Shown here one piece after another: positions 63,004-64,000 of a stretch of 64,000 bases of DNA (position 1 is its first letter; every line of letters starts with the position of its first letter). Both the position numbers and the translations under genes were made by a program. The stretch comes from Roseibacillus sp. (GTDB lineage: Bacteria; Verrucomicrobiota; Verrucomicrobiia; Verrucomicrobiales; Akkermansiaceae). The notes under the pieces were generated by a model that made no database searches, was not told the DNA's origin, and saw only the letters and a program-made list of their open reading frames with translations. The stretch is from the NCBI GenBank assembly GCA_022448985.1, contig JAKVCR010000052.1, positions 62,001 to 126,000 of the forward strand. The letters are read 5' to 3'.

Positions 63004-64000
63004 TTATTCGCGGGTGAGAGTCTCGTCGAGGTTGAGCAGGACGGTGGCGACCGAGACCCAGGCCTCTTCCCCTCCACGGTTCACGAACTCGAGAAATTTC
63101 TTTTGCTCGTCGAGGTCGGGTGAGCGGCTCAGGCACTGCTGAAAAGCGAATTCGAGACGTGCTTCCGCCCGGGGGTGCTCCCTTGTGATGTGCCGGGCGA
63201 AGGCCTGCGCGCATTCGTGGAAGATGGGATCGTTCAGGGTGACGAGGGCCTGACGCGGGGTGTTGGTGATGGAGCGTCTTGCGATGCAGACCTGCCGGGG
63301 TGGAGCATCGAAGGAGGCCAGCGAGGGGTGAAGCAGCATGCGCTTCCAGTAGGTGTACATCGACTTCCGGTAGCGGCCGTCCCCGGGGGAGTCCTTCCAG
63401 GTGAAATTGGAATTGCCAGGTTCGTTCTGGCCGGTCTCCTCGTAGAGCCCCTTCGGCTGGGCCGGGAACACCGGGGGTCCCCCGACGGTGGGAACGAGCA
63501 GGCCACTCACCGCGAGGGCATTGTCGCGGATCTGTTCGGCGGGGTGGCGGGAGCGCCACATCCGGGCGAGCAACCGGTTGGCGGGATCGTCCCTGTGGTG
63601 CCGGGTGCCCTGGACCGACGATTGCCGGTAGGTTTCCGAGTTCACGATCAAGCGGACGAGGGCCTTGCGGCTCCACCCGTGCTCCACGAATTCCACCGCC
63701 AGCCAGTCAAGGAGTCTGGGGTGGGACGGGGCTTCACCCATGGCGCCGAAGTCGGCCGGGGTGGCTACCAGGCCGCTACCGAAGAAGTGCTGCCAGAGAT
63801 AGTTGACCGCCACGCGGGAGGTGAGGGGATGATCCGGGTGCACGAGCCACTTCGCGAAATCGAGGCGATTGGCTTTCTGCCCCCGGGGAAGAGCAGGCAG
63901 GACGGCAGGGACGGCAGGGTAGACCCGTTCGCCCCGGTCCTTGAAGTTCCCCCGGATGTGGACGTGTGTTTCCCGGGGGGCAGGGAGCTCATCCATGACG
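63004..64000 (-). CDS. DUF1553 (PSD1) protein, partial, 5' end beyond window
   Basis: The C-terminal part (about 332 codons) of a fourth PSCyt/PSD1 gene whose start lies beyond the window edge. Visible features are the DUF1553 hallmarks: LDFAKWLVHPDHPLTSRVAVNYLWQHFFGSGLV, LLDWLAVEFVEHGW, QSSVQGTRHHRDDPANRLL and AEQIRDNALAVSGLLVPTVGG. The haem-bearing PSCyt1 and DUF1549 parts are outside. Stop TAA at 63004. Upstream partner of the DUF1501 gene. Confidence 0.88.
   Translation of the reverse strand, partial: VMDELPAPRETHVHIRGNFKDRGERVYPAVPAVLPALPRGQKANRLDFAKWLVHPDHPLTSRVAVNYLWQHFFGSGLVATPADFGAMGEAPSHPRLLDWLAVEFVEHGWSRKALVRLIVNSETYRQSSVQGTRHHRDDPANRLLARMWRSRHPAEQIRDNALAVSGLLVPTVGGPPVFPAQPKGLYEETGQNEPGNSNFTWKDSPGDGRYRKSMYTYWKRMLLHPSLASFDAPPRQVCIARRSITNTPRQALVTLNDPIFHECAQAFARHITREHPRAEARLEFAFQQCLSRSPDLDEQKKFLEFVNRGGEEAWVSVATVLLNLDETLTRE

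Noticed and set aside
1-64000. CRISPR arrays, insertion sequences, phage genes or attachment sites
   Set aside because: I saw no regularly spaced repeats, transposase or integrase motifs, or phage structural genes; repeated gene families (PSD1/DUF1501) are diverged paralogues, not recent copies.

Overview
The window looks like chromosomal DNA from a free-living member of the PVC group, most likely Verrucomicrobiota. The main reasons are four copies of the two-gene module 'planctomycete-type cytochrome protein (PSCyt1/PSCyt2/PSD1) followed by a DUF1501 protein', several large secreted propeller dehydrogenase-like proteins fused to redox domains, a sulfatase, NIPSNAP, ThuA and DUF1080 proteins, and high GC content with few clear Shine-Dalgarno sequences. 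I cannot place it at genus level from sequence alone. No phage, insertion sequence, CRISPR array or rRNA was seen.

Layout. 0-17.8 kb is mostly housekeeping: an L,D-transpeptidase, a DNA glycosylase (mutM), a TPR protein, a DUF1080/propeller/cupredoxin fusion, a tiny ribosomal-type protein (34 aa), hisG, two unknown genes divergent across an AT-rich gap, transketolase, a cobalamin riboswitch with its TonB-dependent receptor, a two-lobed retropepsin-like lipoprotein, tyrS, tRNA-His and rnc. 17.9-29.5 kb is a secreted sugar-oxidation block: an FG-GAP protein, two large propeller proteins carrying cytochrome c (one with a ThuA and a carbohydrate-binding-like domain, one with a discoidin-like domain), a ThuA protein, and two lactonases of different folds. 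29.5-44.1 kb holds three PSD1/DUF1501 pairs on the minus strand, with one unrelated secreted protein between the second and third. 44.2-50.1 kb has galU beside a GHMP kinase that strongly resembles plant glucuronokinase, a BtpA-type barrel protein, a BlaI repressor with an M56 peptidase, a lipoprotein and a GNAT enzyme. 50.3-57.8 kb has RNase P RNA, a membrane protein, an MFS-acyltransferase fusion, an ECF-like sigma factor with a membrane partner, and a two-partner-secretion-like protein. 58.2-64 kb has NIPSNAP, a type I sulfatase, a Gfo/Idh/MocA oxidoreductase and a fourth PSD1/DUF1501 pair cut by the window edge.

How the genes may work together (inference): exported sulfatase, DUF1080, ThuA, propeller dehydrogenase, lactonase and PSD1/DUF1501 proteins fit a periplasmic or surface system that strips and oxidises complex, often sulfated, polysaccharides and passes electrons to covalent haem or copper domains. 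The B12 uptake receptor, controlled by its riboswitch, supplies a cofactor. The most unusual points are the swap of cytochrome c for a cupredoxin in one fusion, the possible glucuronate to UDP-glucuronate salvage pair, and a lipid acyltransferase fusion whose synthetase domain appears to have decayed.
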